Source of the DNA: Pseudomonas versuta
GTDB lineage: Bacteria > Pseudomonadota > Gammaproteobacteria > Pseudomonadales > Pseudomonadaceae
Direction: 5' to 3'
Assembly: GCF_001294575.1 (NCBI RefSeq)
Contig: NZ_CP012676.1
Span: 4,916,001-4,980,000, forward strand
DNA length: 64,000 nt
How positions within the stretch are numbered: position 1 is the first letter of the stretch; every line of letters starts with the position of its first letter. Made by a program: the position numbers and the translations under genes. Shown here one piece after another: positions 1-9,629 of the stretch. The notes beneath the pieces are model-generated. The model saw nothing but the letters and a program-made list of their open reading frames with translations, had not been told where the DNA came from and did not search any database.

Positions 1-804
1 ACCTTGAGTGAGGGTCAGGAGCTGGCGGTGCACGGTCCGGTCGGGCTGTTCAACGCCATCGATGCCCCGAGCCCCAAGGTGCTGTATCTGAGTGGCGGGG
101 TCGGCATTACCCCGGTGATGTCGATGGCGCGCTGGTTCTACGACACCAATGCCAACGTCGACATGGTGTTTATCCACAGCGCCCGTTCGCCCAAAGACAT
201 CATTTATCACCGCGAGCTGGAGCACATGGCTTCGCGCATCGACAATTTCAGCCTGCACCTGATTTGCGAGAAGCACGGCCTGGGCGAGCCCTGGGCCGGG
301 TATCGCGGTTATTTGAATCACAAGATGCTGGAACTGATGGCACCCGACTTTATGGAGCGCGAGGTGTTCTGTTGCGGCCCCACGCCTTACATGAGCGCGG
401 TCAAGCGGCTGCTGGAAGCCAACGGTTTTGACATGAGCCGTTACCACGAAGAGTCTTTTGGCGCGACCCCGCCCGAGGCCCGGGCCGATGCGGTGGAGCA
501 GGCCGAACAGGCGGCAGATGCGCCGGAGCTGGATCTGGCGGACCTCAACCAGGTGGAATTCACCGCGTCGGGCAAAAGTATCCGTGTGGGCCCGGCCGAA
601 ACCGTACACGCCGCGGCAGCCAAGCTGGGGCTGTTGATTCCCAAAGCCTGCGGCATGGGGATTTGTGGCACGTGCAAGGTGTTGAAGCTGGGCGGCGAAG
701 TCGAGATGGAGCACAACGGCGGCATCACCGACGAAGACGTGGCAGAAGGCTACATCTTGTCGTGCTGCAGCGTACCCAAGGGCGATGTGCGGATTGAATT
801 CTGA
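1..804 (+). CDS. gbcB: Glycine betaine demethylase reductase subunit (GbcB), C-terminal part, cut by window edge
   Basis: This is the reductase partner of the Rieske-type oxygenase GbcA, which demethylates glycine betaine to dimethylglycine and releases formaldehyde. The visible 267 codons hold the NAD-binding half of a ferredoxin-NADP-reductase-like module (LSGGVGITPVMSMARW, then a CCGPTPYM motif). A linker follows, then a C-terminal plant-type 2Fe-2S domain with the CGMGICGTC cluster motif and a later CC. The reading frame is open to the first base, so the true start lies upstream; the TTG at position 4 is not a credible start. About 100 N-terminal residues (the rest of the flavin domain) appear to be missing compared with the usual length near 366. 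The downstream glyA-soxBDAG-purU-fdhA genes continue the same pathway, which supports the name. Confidence 0.88.
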   Translation, partial: TLSEGQELAVHGPVGLFNAIDAPSPKVLYLSGGVGITPVMSMARWFYDTNANVDMVFIHSARSPKDIIYHRELEHMASRIDNFSLHLICEKHGLGEPWAGYRGYLNHKMLELMAPDFMEREVFCCGPTPYMSAVKRLLEANGFDMSRYHEESFGATPPEARADAVEQAEQAADAPELDLADLNQVEFTASGKSIRVGPAETVHAAAAKLGLLIPKACGMGICGTCKVLKLGGEVEMEHNGGITDEDVAEGYILSCCSVPKGDVRIEF

Positions 805-1015
805 TACCTGTAGGAGCGAGCTTCTTGAAAAACCACAGCTCGCGAGACAATCGAGCGTCGAGCGGCTCTTCCTGCAGGGGGGGTGTTTGAGGGAAGACGG
901 GAACAAAGATCGCAAACCACAGTCTTTAGGGGGCTTAAAGGCCGGTTGCCGCTAGCTTAGCCGGTGACTTTTCTTTATCGTACGCGCCCTCTGAAAACAG
1001 CTTGAGATCACCACC
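805..1015. other. Intergenic region with degenerate REP pair and leader of the ZapA-like pair
   Basis: The first 70 bases contain a decayed inverted pair of the GTAGGAGCGAGC-type REP element (about 811-876), directly after the gbcB stop. The rest is a roughly 130-base leader for the next gene. I see no convincing -35/-10 pair and no open reading frame. Confidence 0.5.
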
Positions 1016-1240
1016 ATGATGGAATCATCCCTTAGTAAACTGGAACAACTGGTCAGCGATCTGGTTCAACAAAAGCAGGAGCTGTTGGACATCAACGCTG
1101 CGCTGAACGTTGAACTGGCCCAGGCCAAAGATGACAACGAAAGCCTGCAACTGAGCCTGATGGAACAGGAAGAGAAGCAAGGTGCAACAGCTGCCCGTAT
1201 CCAGGCACTGGTTGAACGCGCGAGCACTGTCAGCGCATGA
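1016..1240 (+). CDS. Small coiled-coil protein, TIGR02449 family (ZapA partner-like)
   Basis: A 74-residue protein that is almost entirely heptad-like helix (KLEQLVSDLVQQKQELLDINAALNVELAQAKDD), so a short parallel coiled coil is expected. It resembles the TIGR02449 proteins that sit immediately before zapA in Pseudomonas and related gammaproteobacteria, and it also looks like ZapB in size and character. Its stop overlaps the start of the following ZapA-like gene by four bases (ATGA), so the two are translationally coupled. The start at 1016 has another ATG at 1019; either is possible. The role is inferred only: a cytoplasmic division or scaffold partner of ZapA. Confidence 0.6.
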   Translation: MMESSLSKLEQLVSDLVQQKQELLDINAALNVELAQAKDDNESLQLSLMEQEEKQGATAARIQALVERASTVSA

Positions 1241-1539
1241 GCGAAGACAGAGACGGAATAAAAGTCGTCTCGATTCTGGGCAACGACTATTCGATCAAGG
1301 CACCTGAAGGGGAGCTGCAAACCCTGGTGTCCGCATCGGTGATGTTGAACACTGCCTTGGCCGATACGAAAAGAAAGTACCCGAGCTTGATCGGGGACAA
1401 GTTGTTGGTGCTGGCCGCGTTGAATCTGTGTTCGCAACAGATTGAGCTCAAACAGCAGCACAAACAGGAACTCGACCGTTATCAAGAGCAAGTCAGCGCC
1501 ACGGTCGAAGTGATTGAGCGGACTCTCGGGCAATCCTGA
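1237..1539 (+). CDS. zapA: ZapA-like cell division protein
   Basis: A 100-residue protein with the ZapA layout: a short N-terminal beta-rich part (KVVSILGNDYSIKAPEGE) that in ZapA forms the globular head, then a helix with the conserved (A)ALNL segment (LVLAALNLCSQQIELKQQ) and a C-terminal coiled coil. ZapA bundles FtsZ filaments at the division ring in the cytoplasm. The gene is coupled to the preceding coiled-coil gene by an ATGA overlap. In Pseudomonas the standard zapA is followed by the 6S RNA gene ssrS and a 5-formyltetrahydrofolate cyclo-ligase gene. Neither is here: the gene ends in a REP pair and then a convergent threonine aldolase. It may therefore be a second, divergent ZapA rather than the main copy. 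Confidence 0.7.
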   Translation: MSEDRDGIKVVSILGNDYSIKAPEGELQTLVSASVMLNTALADTKRKYPSLIGDKLLVLAALNLCSQQIELKQQHKQELDRYQEQVSATVEVIERTLGQS

Positions 1540-1562
1540 GTCTGGTAACAATCAATCATCTT

Positions 1563-1621
1563 CTGTAGGAGCGGGCGTGCTCGCGAGCTGTTAGAAGCTC
1601 GCGAGCAAGCTCGCTCCTGCA
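1563..1621. repeat. REP pair (GTAGGAGCGAGC type), inverted
   Basis: Two head-to-head copies (TGTAGGAGCGGGCGTGCTCG and its near complement) separated by a few bases lie between the converging zapA-like and ltaE genes. They would fold into one long hairpin in either transcript and may act as a 3' stabiliser or weak terminator. Confidence 0.85.
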
Positions 1622-2665
1622 TTAATTTGTACCCATCACTTCGCGGATATCCGCTGCCAGTTCCCGCACCCGCGCCTCTTCGGTATCCCATGAGCACATG
1701 AAGCGTGCGCCGCCCTTGCCGATAAAGGTGTAAAAGCGCCAGCCCTTGGCTGTCAGCGCTGCCACAGCCGGTTCCGACAGTTGCAGGAACACGCCGTTGG
1801 CTTCCACCGGAAACATCAGCTCAACCCCCGGAATGTCACTGACCAGCTGGCTCAGCAATTGTGCGCAGTGGTTGGCGTGGCGGGAATGTTTGAGCCAGGC
1901 GTCGTTTTCCAGCAAGCCGACCCAGGGTGCTGACAGAAAACGCATTTTCGACGCCAGTTGCCCGGCCTGTTTGCAGCGATAGTCAAAATCCACGGCCAGG
2001 GCGTGATCAAAGAACAGAATCGCTTCGCCCACCGCCATGCCGTTTTTGGTCCCGCCAAAGCACAGCACATCAACCCCGGCTTTCCAGCTCAGCTCCGCAG
2101 GCGAGCACCCCAGGTACGCGCAAGCATTGGAAAAACGGGCGCCGTCCATGTGCAACAGCAGGCCCAGCTCCTTGCAGGTAGCGTTGATGGCGCGGATTTC
2201 TTCCGGGCGGTACACGCTGCCGACTTCGGTGGCCTGGGTGATGGTGACGACCCGCGGCTTGGGGTAGTGGATGTCTTTGCGCTTGAGGGCGATTTCGCGG
2301 ATCGACTCGGGGGTGATCTTGCCGTTTTCAGTGCGGGCAATCAGCAGTTTCGAGCCGTTGGAGAAGAACTCCGGCGCACCGCATTCGTCGGTTTCGACGT
2401 GGGCGGTCTCGGAGCAGATCACGCTGTGGAAGCTCTGGCACAACGACGACAGGGCCAGTGAGTTGGCGGCGGTGCCGTTGAAGGCGAAGTACACCTCGCA
2501 ATCGGTTTCGAACAATTTGCGGAAATCGTTGGCGGCCCGCAGGGTCCATTCGTCATCACCATATGAGCGCTGGTGGCCGTGGTTGGCCAGCTCCATGGCG
2601 GCCCAGACTTCGGGACAGATACCGGAGTAGTTGTCGCTGGCGAATTGTTGGCTCTTGTCAGTCAT
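1622..2665 (-). CDS. ltaE: Low-specificity L-threonine aldolase
   Basis: PLP enzyme that splits L-threonine or L-allo-threonine into glycine and acetaldehyde. The start was placed at MTDKSQQF (2665), giving 347 residues, the normal size. The reading frame stays open further upstream, but that stretch runs through a REP element and has no similarity to the family. The PLP lysine is in VDVLCFGGTKNGMAVGEA, and the DGARFSNA segment is typical of the beta-eliminating lyase fold. It lies divergent to glyA and inside the glycine betaine/sarcosine region, as in P. aeruginosa, where it feeds or drains the glycine pool. Confidence 0.9.
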   Translation of the reverse strand: MTDKSQQFASDNYSGICPEVWAAMELANHGHQRSYGDDEWTLRAANDFRKLFETDCEVYFAFNGTAANSLALSSLCQSFHSVICSETAHVETDECGAPEFFSNGSKLLIARTENGKITPESIREIALKRKDIHYPKPRVVTITQATEVGSVYRPEEIRAINATCKELGLLLHMDGARFSNACAYLGCSPAELSWKAGVDVLCFGGTKNGMAVGEAILFFDHALAVDFDYRCKQAGQLASKMRFLSAPWVGLLENDAWLKHSRHANHCAQLLSQLVSDIPGVELMFPVEANGVFLQLSEPAVAALTAKGWRFYTFIGKGGARFMCSWDTEEARVRELAADIREVMGTN

Positions 2666-2972
2666 TTCCCGGTTCCATGGTCGAAGATCGTGCTGCACTT
2701 TATCCAAGAATCCGGCGGGTGCACAGAATGCTCGACAGACTTCTTGTGGGAGCCGGCTTGCCGGCGATGGCAGACCAGGTATCGCCAGTGGCTCGCATCG
2801 CCGGCAAGCCGGCTCCCACAGGGCATGAGTGATACGCGCTTTTGTCCCATGTCGTAAACGCACCTTTGTGTGGCGTCCATAGGCATTTGATCCGGGGGCG
2901 CCAGCTCTACCATCTGGCTCAAAGGGCAAGCCCTAACCGAGACCAAAGGCGCGCTGGCGCTGGGAGAACGCA
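2666..2972. other. Divergent ltaE-glyA control region
   Basis: A 307-base gap between divergent genes. It holds a REP pair (2745-2820) and about 150 further bases before glyA with no open frame. The glyA ribosome site is GGGAGA about six bases before ATG. Operators for the sarcosine-responsive regulator SouR or for GbdR are expected somewhere here from work in P. aeruginosa, but I cannot identify them by eye. Confidence 0.5.
2745..2820. repeat. REP pair (TGTGGGAGCCGGCTTGCCGG type), inverted
   Basis: Two nearly perfect inverted copies of the second Pseudomonas REP type, about 25 bases each, with a roughly 26-base spacer. They lie in the upstream region of ltaE. Confidence 0.9.
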
Positions 2973-4226
2973 ATGTTCAGCAAGCAGGATCAGATTCAGG
3001 GCTACGACGATGCCTTGTTAGCGGCCATGAATGCCGAAGATCAGCGTCAGGAAGATCACATCGAACTGATTGCCTCCGAGAACTACACCAGCCGGCGTGT
3101 GATGCAAGCCCAGGGCAGCGGCCTGACCAACAAGTACGCCGAAGGCTACCCCGGCAAACGCTATTACGGCGGTTGCGAGCATGTGGATAAAGTCGAGCAG
3201 CTGGCCATCGACCGCGCCAAACAACTGTTCGGTGCCGATTATGCCAACGTGCAACCGCACTCCGGCAGCCAGGCCAACGCGGCGGTGTACCTGGCGTTGC
3301 TCAATGCCGGGGACACTGTGCTGGGCATGAGCCTGGCCCACGGTGGTCATTTGACCCACGGCGCCAGCGTCAGTTTTTCCGGCAAGTTGTACAACGCGGT
3401 GCAATACGGCATCGACACCGCCACCGGGCTGATCGACTACGACGAAGTCGAGCGTCTGGCCGTCGAGCATCAGCCGAAGATGATCATTGCCGGGTTCTCG
3501 GCTTACTCCAAATTCCTCGATTTTCCGCGTTTCCGGCAGATTGCCGACAAGGTCGGGGCATACCTGTTTGTCGACATGGCCCACGTGGCCGGTCTGGTGG
3601 CGGCGGGCTTGTACCCGAACCCGCTGCCCTACGCTGATGTGGTGACCACCACCACCCACAAAACCCTGCGCGGGCCGCGCGGCGGGCTGATTCTGGCCAA
3701 GGCCAATGAAGCGCTGGAGAAAAAATTTAACTCGGCGGTGTTCCCCGGCGGCCAGGGCGGGCCGTTGATGCATGTGATAGCCGCCAAGGCCGTGTGTTTC
3801 AAGGAAGCCCTGGAGCCCGGCTTTAAAACCTATCAAAAACAGGTAATCGACAACGCCCGGGCAATGGCCGAGGTGTTTGTCAAACGCGGTTATGACGTGG
3901 TCTCGGGCGGCACCGACAACCACCTGTTTTTGCTTAGCCTGATCCGCCAGGGCCTGACCGGCAAAGACGCTGATGCAGCCCTGGGCCGGGCTCATATCAC
4001 GGTCAATAAAAACGCGGTGCCGAACGATCCGCAATCACCCTTCGTGACTTCGGGCCTGCGCATCGGCACCCCGGCAGTCACCACCCGCGGCTTCAAAGTG
4101 GCGCAATGCACGGAGCTGGCCGGCTGGATCTGCGACATCCTCGATCACCTCGGCGATGCCGATATCGAGGCTGATGTGGCGCGCCAGGTAACGGCACTGT
4201 GCAAAGACTTCCCGGTTTATCGCTGA
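2973..4226 (+). CDS. glyA: Serine hydroxymethyltransferase
   Basis: Converts glycine plus 5,10-methylene-tetrahydrofolate to serine, and the reverse, using PLP. It is 417 residues, full length for the family. The PLP lysine lies in [16 protein letters not shown], and the N-terminal [27 protein letters not shown] block is diagnostic. Because it heads the sarcosine oxidase genes (soxB starts 22 bases downstream of its stop), this copy is the catabolic GlyA1 type. It uses glycine and methylene-tetrahydrofolate produced by sarcosine oxidase to make serine. A second glyA is usual elsewhere in Pseudomonas genomes. Confidence 0.95.
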   Translation: MFSKQDQIQGYDDALLAAMNAEDQRQEDHIELIASENYTSRRVMQAQGSGLTNKYAEGYPGKRYYGGCEHVDKVEQLAIDRAKQLFGADYANVQPHSGSQANAAVYLALLNAGDTVLGMSLAHGGHLTHGASVSFSGKLYNAVQYGIDTATGLIDYDEVERLAVEHQPKMIIAGFSAYSKFLDFPRFRQIADKVGAYLFVDMAHVAGLVAAGLYPNPLPYADVVTTTTHKTLRGPRGGLILAKANEALEKKFNSAVFPGGQGGPLMHVIAAKAVCFKEALEPGFKTYQKQVIDNARAMAEVFVKRGYDVVSGGTDNHLFLLSLIRQGLTGKDADAALGRAHITVNKNAVPNDPQSPFVTSGLRIGTPAVTTRGFKVAQCTELAGWICDILDHLGDADIEADVARQVTALCKDFPVYR

Positions 4227-4248
4227 GCGCGGTTTTGGAGTAATCCCT

Positions 4249-5499
4249 ATGCAACGGTATTCAGGCTTCGGCCTCTTCAAACACTCCCTCAGCCACCATG
4301 AAAACTGGCAGAAGATGTGGCGCACGCCGACCCCGAAAAAGGTCTACGACGTGATCATTGTCGGCGGTGGCGGCCACGGCCTGGCCACCGCTTACTATCT
4401 GGCCAAGGAACACGGCATCACCAATGTGGCGGTGGTGGAAAAGGGCTGGCTGGGTGGCGGCAACACGGCGCGCAACACCACCATCGTGCGTTCCAACTAT
4501 TTGTGGGACGAGTCGGCGCATCTGTACGAGCACGCAATGAAGCTGTGGGAAGGCCTGTCCCAGGACCTGAACTACAACGTCATGTTCTCCCAGCGCGGGG
4601 TGTACAACCTGTGCCACACCCTGCAAGACATTCGCGATTCGGAGCGCCGGGTCAGTGCCAACCGCCTCAACGGGGTGGACGGCGAGTTGCTGAATGCGAA
4701 ACAGGTGGCAGACGAAATTCCGTACTTGGACTGTTCAAAAAACACCCGCTACCCGGTGATGGGCGCCACTGTCCAGCGGCGTGGCGGCGTGGCCCGGCAT
4801 GACGCCGTGGCCTGGGGCTTTGCCCGGGCCGCCGATGCGCTGGGGGTGGACTTGATCCAGCAAACCGAAGTGCTCGGCTTTCGTAAGGAAAACGGCGTGT
4901 GCATTGGCGTCGAAACCAGTAAAGGTTTTATCGGCGCCAAGCGTGTGGGCGTAGTCACGGCCGGTAACTCCGGGCACATGGCGCGCCAGGCCGGGTTCCG
5001 CCTGCCGATTGAATCGCACCCGCTGCAGGCATTGGTATCGGAGCCGATCAAACCGATTATCGACAGCGTGATCATGTCCAACGCGGTTCACGGTTACATC
5101 AGCCAGTCCGACAAGGGCGACTTGGTGATCGGCGCCGGTATTGACGGCTATAACGGCTACGGCCAGCGCGGCTCGTACCCGGTGATCGAGCACACCATTC
5201 AAGCCATTGTCGAGATGTTCCCGGTGTTGTCCCGGGTGCGCATGAACCGCCAGTGGGGCGGCATCGTCGATACCACGCCGGACGCCTGCCCGATCATCTC
5301 CAAGACCCCGGTACCGAACCTGTTCTTCAACTGCGGTTGGGGTACGGGCGGGTTCAAGGCCACGCCGGGCTCGGGCAACGTGTTTGCCGCAAGCCTTGCC
5401 AAAGGCGAAATGCACCCGCTGGCTGCGCCGTTTTCCATTGACCGGTTCCACAACGGCGCCCTGATCGACGAACACGGCGCTGCCGCTGTCGCCCACTAA
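4249..5499 (+). CDS. soxB: Heterotetrameric sarcosine oxidase, beta subunit
   Basis: Catalytic flavoprotein of the four-subunit sarcosine oxidase, which oxidises sarcosine to glycine with transfer of the methyl carbon to tetrahydrofolate. At 416 residues it has the expected size. The dinucleotide-binding motif is [20 protein letters not shown] near residue 30. The histidine in GGVARHDAV corresponds to the site of covalent FMN attachment known for this subunit. The C-terminal [15 protein letters not shown] segment is typical of the DAO superfamily. It is the second gene of the glyA-soxBDAG run. Confidence 0.95.
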   Translation: MQRYSGFGLFKHSLSHHENWQKMWRTPTPKKVYDVIIVGGGGHGLATAYYLAKEHGITNVAVVEKGWLGGGNTARNTTIVRSNYLWDESAHLYEHAMKLWEGLSQDLNYNVMFSQRGVYNLCHTLQDIRDSERRVSANRLNGVDGELLNAKQVADEIPYLDCSKNTRYPVMGATVQRRGGVARHDAVAWGFARAADALGVDLIQQTEVLGFRKENGVCIGVETSKGFIGAKRVGVVTAGNSGHMARQAGFRLPIESHPLQALVSEPIKPIIDSVIMSNAVHGYISQSDKGDLVIGAGIDGYNGYGQRGSYPVIEHTIQAIVEMFPVLSRVRMNRQWGGIVDTTPDACPIISKTPVPNLFFNCGWGTGGFKATPGSGNVFAASLAKGEMHPLAAPFSIDRFHNGALIDEHGAAAVAH

Positions 5500-5514
5500 C
5501 AGGAGAATCACCCC

Positions 5515-5847
5515 ATGTTGCACATCTTCTGTCCCCATTGCGGCGAGTTGCGTTCCGAAGAGGAATTTCACGCCAGTGGCCAGGCCCACATTCCGCGGCC
5601 GCTCGACCCCGGCGCCTGCACCGATGCCGAGTGGGGCGACTACATGTTCTTTCGCGACAACCCCCGTGGCCTGCACCACGAGTTGTGGAACCACGTGGCC
5701 GGCTGTCGCCAGTTCTTCAACGCGACGCGCAATACCGTGACCTATGAAATTCTTGAAACCTACCTGATCGGCAGCAAGCCGCAGTTCACCGAACAGGCCG
5801 CGCCACTGACCACTACGGCCACTCGCGAGCTGGGAGAAAAGGTATGA
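5515..5847 (+). CDS. soxD: Sarcosine oxidase, delta subunit
   Basis: Small 110-residue zinc-binding subunit of sarcosine oxidase. The zinc ligands seen in known structures are matched here: C6 and C9 in FCPHCG, and H60 and C64 in NHVAGC. The gene starts 15 bases after soxB with an AGGAG ribosome site, and its stop overlaps the soxA start (ATGA), so the subunits are made in coupled fashion. Confidence 0.95.
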   Translation: MLHIFCPHCGELRSEEEFHASGQAHIPRPLDPGACTDAEWGDYMFFRDNPRGLHHELWNHVAGCRQFFNATRNTVTYEILETYLIGSKPQFTEQAAPLTTTATRELGEKV

Positions 5848-8800
5848 GCCAGACCCATCGCCTGCCTAACGGCGGCCGCGTCGACCGCAACAAAGTGCTG
5901 ACCTTCACCTTCAATGGTCAACAGTACAAAGGCTACGAAGGCGACAGTCTGGCCGCAGCATTGCTGGCCAACGGCGTCGATGTGATCGGTCGCAGCTTTA
6001 AATATTCCCGGCCGCGGGGCATTTTTGCCGCCGGTGCCGAAGAGCCCAATGCGGTGCTGCAAATCGGCGCCACCGAAGCCACCCAGATCCCCAATGTGCG
6101 CGCCACGCAACAGGCGCTGTATCAAGGTCTGGTCGCCACCAGCACCAACGGCTGGCCCAACGTCAACACTGACGTGATGGGGATTCTGGGCAAGGTCGGC
6201 GGCAAGCTGATGCCGCCCGGGTTTTACTACAAAACCTTCATGTACCCGCAATCGTTCTGGATGACCTACGAGAAGTACATCCGCAAGGCGGCGGGGCTGG
6301 GGCGTTCGCCAACCCAGAACGATCCCGATACCTACGACTACATGAACCACCATTGCGATGTGCTGATCGTCGGGGCCGGTCCGGCCGGGCTGGCCGCTGC
6401 CCTGGCGGCAGCACGCAGCGGTGCACGGGTGATCGTGGCCGATGAACAGGAAGAGTTCGGCGGCAGCCTGCTCGACAGCCGTGAAAGCCTGGACGGCAAA
6501 CCGGCGATGGAATGGGTCGCCGGGGTGATTGCTGCACTCAAGGCGCTGCCGGACGTGTTGCTGCTGCCACGGGCCACCGTGAACGGCTATCACGACCACA
6601 ACTTCCTGACCATTCACGAGCGTCTCACCGACCACCTTGGCGACCGCGCGCCCATCGGCCAGGTGCGTCAGCGCATTCATCGGGTAAGGGCCAAGCGTGT
6701 GGTGCTGGCCACCGGCGCGTGCGAGCGGCCGCTGGTGTACGGCAACAACGACGTGCCGGGCAATATGCTTGCGGGTGCGGTGTCGACCTATGTGCGCCGC
6801 TATGGGGTGGCGCCGGGCAGAAAACTGGTGCTGAGCACCAACAATGACCATGCCTATCGCGTGGCGCTGGACTGGCTCGATGCCAGTCAGCAAGTGGTGG
6901 CCATTGCCGATGCCCGCAGCAATCCCCGCGGTGCACTGGTCGAAGAAGCGCGGGCCAAAGGCATCCGGATTCTGACCGGCAGCGCCGTGATCGAAACCCG
7001 CGGCAGCAAACATGTAACCGGTGCCCGTGTGGCGGCGATTGACCTCAAACAGCACAGCGTCGCCAGCCCCGGGGAATGGCTGGAGTGTGATCTGGTTGCG
7101 ACCTCCGGTGGCTACAGCCCGGTGGTGCACCTGGCCTCGCACCTGGGCGGCAAGCCGACCTGGCGTGAAGATATCCTTGGTTTTGTCCCCGGCGAAGCCC
7201 CGCAAAAACGCGTCTGCGTGGGCGGCATCAATGGTGTCTACAAGCTCGGCGACAGCCTGGCCGACGGCTTTGAAGGTGGCGTGAGGGCGGCCAGTGAAGC
7301 CGGGTTCAAGCCGGTTGAAGGCGTGCTGCCCAAAGCCCTGAATCATCACGAAGAGGCCACCCTGGCGCTGTTTCAGGTGCCCCACGAAAAAGCCACGGCA
7401 CGGGCGCCGAAGCAATTCGTCGACCTGCAAAACGACGTGACCGCAGCGGCCATTGAGCTGGCGACGCGCGAAGGTTTCGAGTCGGTGGAGCACGTCAAGC
7501 GCTACACCGCCCTGGGGTTTGGCACAGACCAGGGCAAGCTGGGCAACGTCAACGGGCTGGCTATTGCGGCACGTTCGCTGAACGTGACCATCGCGCAAAT
7601 GGGCACCACCATGTTCCGCCCCAACTATACGCCGGTCACCTTCGGCGCGGTGGCGGGCCGCCATTGCGGGCACATCTTCGAGCCGGTGCGCTACACCGCG
7701 CTGCAAGCCTGGCACGTCAAGCAAGGTGCCGAGTTTGAAGACGTTGGCCAGTGGAAACGCCCGTGGTACTTCCCGCGCAATGGCGAAGACCTGCACGCGG
7801 CGGTCAAGCGCGAGTGCAAGGCGGTGCGTGACAGCGTCGGCATTCTCGATGCCTCCACCCTCGGCAAGATTGACATTCAGGGCCCGGATGCCCGGGAGTT
7901 TCTGAACCGCATCTACACCAACGCCTGGACCAAGCTCGATGTGGGCAAGGCCCGCTACGGCCTGATGTGCAAAGAAGACGGCATGGTGTTCGACGATGGT
8001 GTGACGGCCTGTCTGGCCGACAACCATTTTGTGATGACCACCACCACCGGCGGTGCGGCCCGTGTACTGCAGTGGCTGGAGATTTATCAACAGACCGAGT
8101 GGCCGGATTTGAAGGTGTACTTCACCTCGGTCACCGACCACTACGCGACCCTGACCCTGTCCGGCCCCAACAGCCGCAAGCTGCTGAGCGAAGTGACCGA
8201 CATCGACCTGGACCGTGAAGCCTTCCCGTTCATGACCTGGAAAGAGGGTCTGGTGGGCGGCGTACCGGCACGGGTGTTCCGTATCTCGTTCACCGGTGAG
8301 CTGTCGTACGAGGTCAACATCCAGGCTGACTACGCCATGGGCGTGCTGGAAAAAATTGTCGAGGCGGGCAAGCCGTACAACCTCACCCCATATGGCACCG
8401 AGACCATGCACGTGCTGCGGGCCGAGAAGGGTTTCATCATCGTCGGCCAGGACACCGACGGTTCCATGACCCCTGACGACCTGAATATGGGCTGGTGTGT
8501 GGGCCGCACCAAAGCGTTCTCATGGATCGGCTGGCGCGGGATGAACCGCGAAGACTGCGTGCGTGATCAGCGCAAACAACTGGTGGGCCTCAAGCCGGTG
8601 GACCCGGCCAAATGGCTGCCTGAAGGCGCGCAACTGGTGTTCGACACCAAGCAGGCGATCCCGATGAGCATGGTCGGCCATGTGACCTCCAGCTACACCT
8701 GCGGTTCGCTGGGTTACTCGTTTGCCATGGGCGTGGTCAAAGGCGGCCTCAAGCGCATGGGCGAGCGGGTGTTCGCACCGTTGGCGGACGGCAGCGTGAT

Positions 8801-8861
8801 CGAGGCTGAAATTGTGTCTTCGGTGTTCTTCGACCCCAAGGGCGAACGGCAGAATATTTGA
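5844..8861 (+). CDS. soxA: Sarcosine oxidase, alpha subunit
   Basis: Large 1005-residue subunit. An N-terminal ferredoxin-like domain (about residues 10-90) comes first. An NAD-binding domain follows, with CDVLIVGAGPAGLAAALAAA near residue 170. A C-terminal aminomethyltransferase (GcvT-like) domain from about residue 600 on (ending near FRISFTGELSYEVN) binds tetrahydrofolate and makes 5,10-methylene-tetrahydrofolate. Length and domain order match the family with no gaps. A REP pair, not a terminator, separates it from soxG. Confidence 0.95.
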   Translation: MSQTHRLPNGGRVDRNKVLTFTFNGQQYKGYEGDSLAAALLANGVDVIGRSFKYSRPRGIFAAGAEEPNAVLQIGATEATQIPNVRATQQALYQGLVATSTNGWPNVNTDVMGILGKVGGKLMPPGFYYKTFMYPQSFWMTYEKYIRKAAGLGRSPTQNDPDTYDYMNHHCDVLIVGAGPAGLAAALAAARSGARVIVADEQEEFGGSLLDSRESLDGKPAMEWVAGVIAALKALPDVLLLPRATVNGYHDHNFLTIHERLTDHLGDRAPIGQVRQRIHRVRAKRVVLATGACERPLVYGNNDVPGNMLAGAVSTYVRRYGVAPGRKLVLSTNNDHAYRVALDWLDASQQVVAIADARSNPRGALVEEARAKGIRILTGSAVIETRGSKHVTGARVAAIDLKQHSVASPGEWLECDLVATSGGYSPVVHLASHLGGKPTWREDILGFVPGEAPQKRVCVGGINGVYKLGDSLADGFEGGVRAASEAGFKPVEGVLPKALNHHEEATLALFQVPHEKATARAPKQFVDLQNDVTAAAIELATREGFESVEHVKRYTALGFGTDQGKLGNVNGLAIAARSLNVTIAQMGTTMFRPNYTPVTFGAVAGRHCGHIFEPVRYTALQAWHVKQGAEFEDVGQWKRPWYFPRNGEDLHAAVKRECKAVRDSVGILDASTLGKIDIQGPDAREFLNRIYTNAWTKLDVGKARYGLMCKEDGMVFDDGVTACLADNHFVMTTTTGGAARVLQWLEIYQQTEWPDLKVYFTSVTDHYATLTLSGPNSRKLLSEVTDIDLDREAFPFMTWKEGLVGGVPARVFRISFTGELSYEVNIQADYAMGVLEKIVEAGKPYNLTPYGTETMHVLRAEKGFIIVGQDTDGSMTPDDLNMGWCVGRTKAFSWIGWRGMNREDCVRDQRKQLVGLKPVDPAKWLPEGAQLVFDTKQAIPMSMVGHVTSSYTCGSLGYSFAMGVVKGGLKRMGERVFAPLADGSVIEAEIVSSVFFDPKGERQNI

Positions 8862-8869
8862 ATCAAGAC

Positions 8870-8934
8870 CATCGCTGGCAAGCCAGCTCCCACATGGGTT
8901 GCATTGCAAGTGTGGGAGCTGGCTTGCCAGCGAT
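8870..8934. repeat. REP pair (GCTGGCAAGCCAGCTCCCACA type) inside the sox operon
   Basis: Two inverted copies in the 111-base gap between soxA and soxG. The hairpin has no U-tract, so an effect on mRNA stability is more likely than termination. Confidence 0.9.
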
Positions 8935-8972
8935 ATCGGTCGATCCTACATAACATTGCGAACGGGTGATTC

Positions 8973-9605
8973 ATGACCACAGCCAACGTTTACCAACAAC
9001 GCCCGGACTCGGGCGCGAAAGCGGAGTCATCGTTACACCACGCCAACCTTGCCGGGCTGGTCGGCAAAGGCCGCAAGAACCCTGGCGTGACAGTGCGCGA
9101 GAAAAAACTCCTGGGTCATCTGACCCTGCGTGGCGATGCCAGGGACCCGGCCTTTGCCGAAGGCGTGCACAAGGCCCTGGGCCTGGAATTGCCGGTGGCC
9201 TTGAGCCTGGTGGCCAAGGGTCAGACATCGCTGCAATGGATGGGCCCGGACGAGTGGCTGCTGATTGTTCCCGGCGGCCAGGAATTCGCCGTAGAGCAAG
9301 CCCTGCGCGCAGCGCTGGCGGGGCTGCATATCTCGGTGGTCAATGTCAGTGGCGGCCAGCAACTGCTGGAGCTGAGCGGCCCGAACGTGCGTGAAGTGCT
9401 GATGAAGTCCACCAGCTATGACGTGCACCCCGATAACTTCCCGGTGGGCAAGGCAGTGGGCACGGTGTTCGCCAAATCGCAGCTGGTGATCCGCCACACT
9501 GGCGAAGACACCTGGGAACTGCTGATCCGGCGCAGCTTTTCGGACTATTGGTGGCTATGGTTGCAGGACGCAGCGGCGCAATACGGGCTGAGTGTCGAGG
9601 CCTGA
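8973..9605 (+). CDS. soxG: Sarcosine oxidase, gamma subunit
   Basis: The 210-residue gamma subunit, GcvT-like in fold and structural rather than catalytic. The TSLQWMGPDEWLLIVPGGQ and SYDVHPDNFPVGKAVGTVFAKSQ segments are typical of the family. It lies 111 bases after soxA across a REP pair. The ribosome site (GGGTG, 5-10 bases upstream) is weak. Confidence 0.93.
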   Translation: MTTANVYQQRPDSGAKAESSLHHANLAGLVGKGRKNPGVTVREKKLLGHLTLRGDARDPAFAEGVHKALGLELPVALSLVAKGQTSLQWMGPDEWLLIVPGGQEFAVEQALRAALAGLHISVVNVSGGQQLLELSGPNVREVLMKSTSYDVHPDNFPVGKAVGTVFAKSQLVIRHTGEDTWELLIRRSFSDYWWLWLQDAAAQYGLSVEA

Positions 9606-9629
9606 GTAACGCCCGATCACAAAACTGAT

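Noticed and set aside
1540..1621. Possible 6S RNA (ssrS) after the ZapA-like gene
   Set aside because: Only 82 bases, filled by a REP pair; no room for the roughly 180-base 6S RNA.
5760..8411. Long open frame (883 codons) on the minus strand opposite soxA
   Set aside because: Exact antisense of a clearly recognised gene; composition reflects third-position GC bias and no protein family is recognisable.
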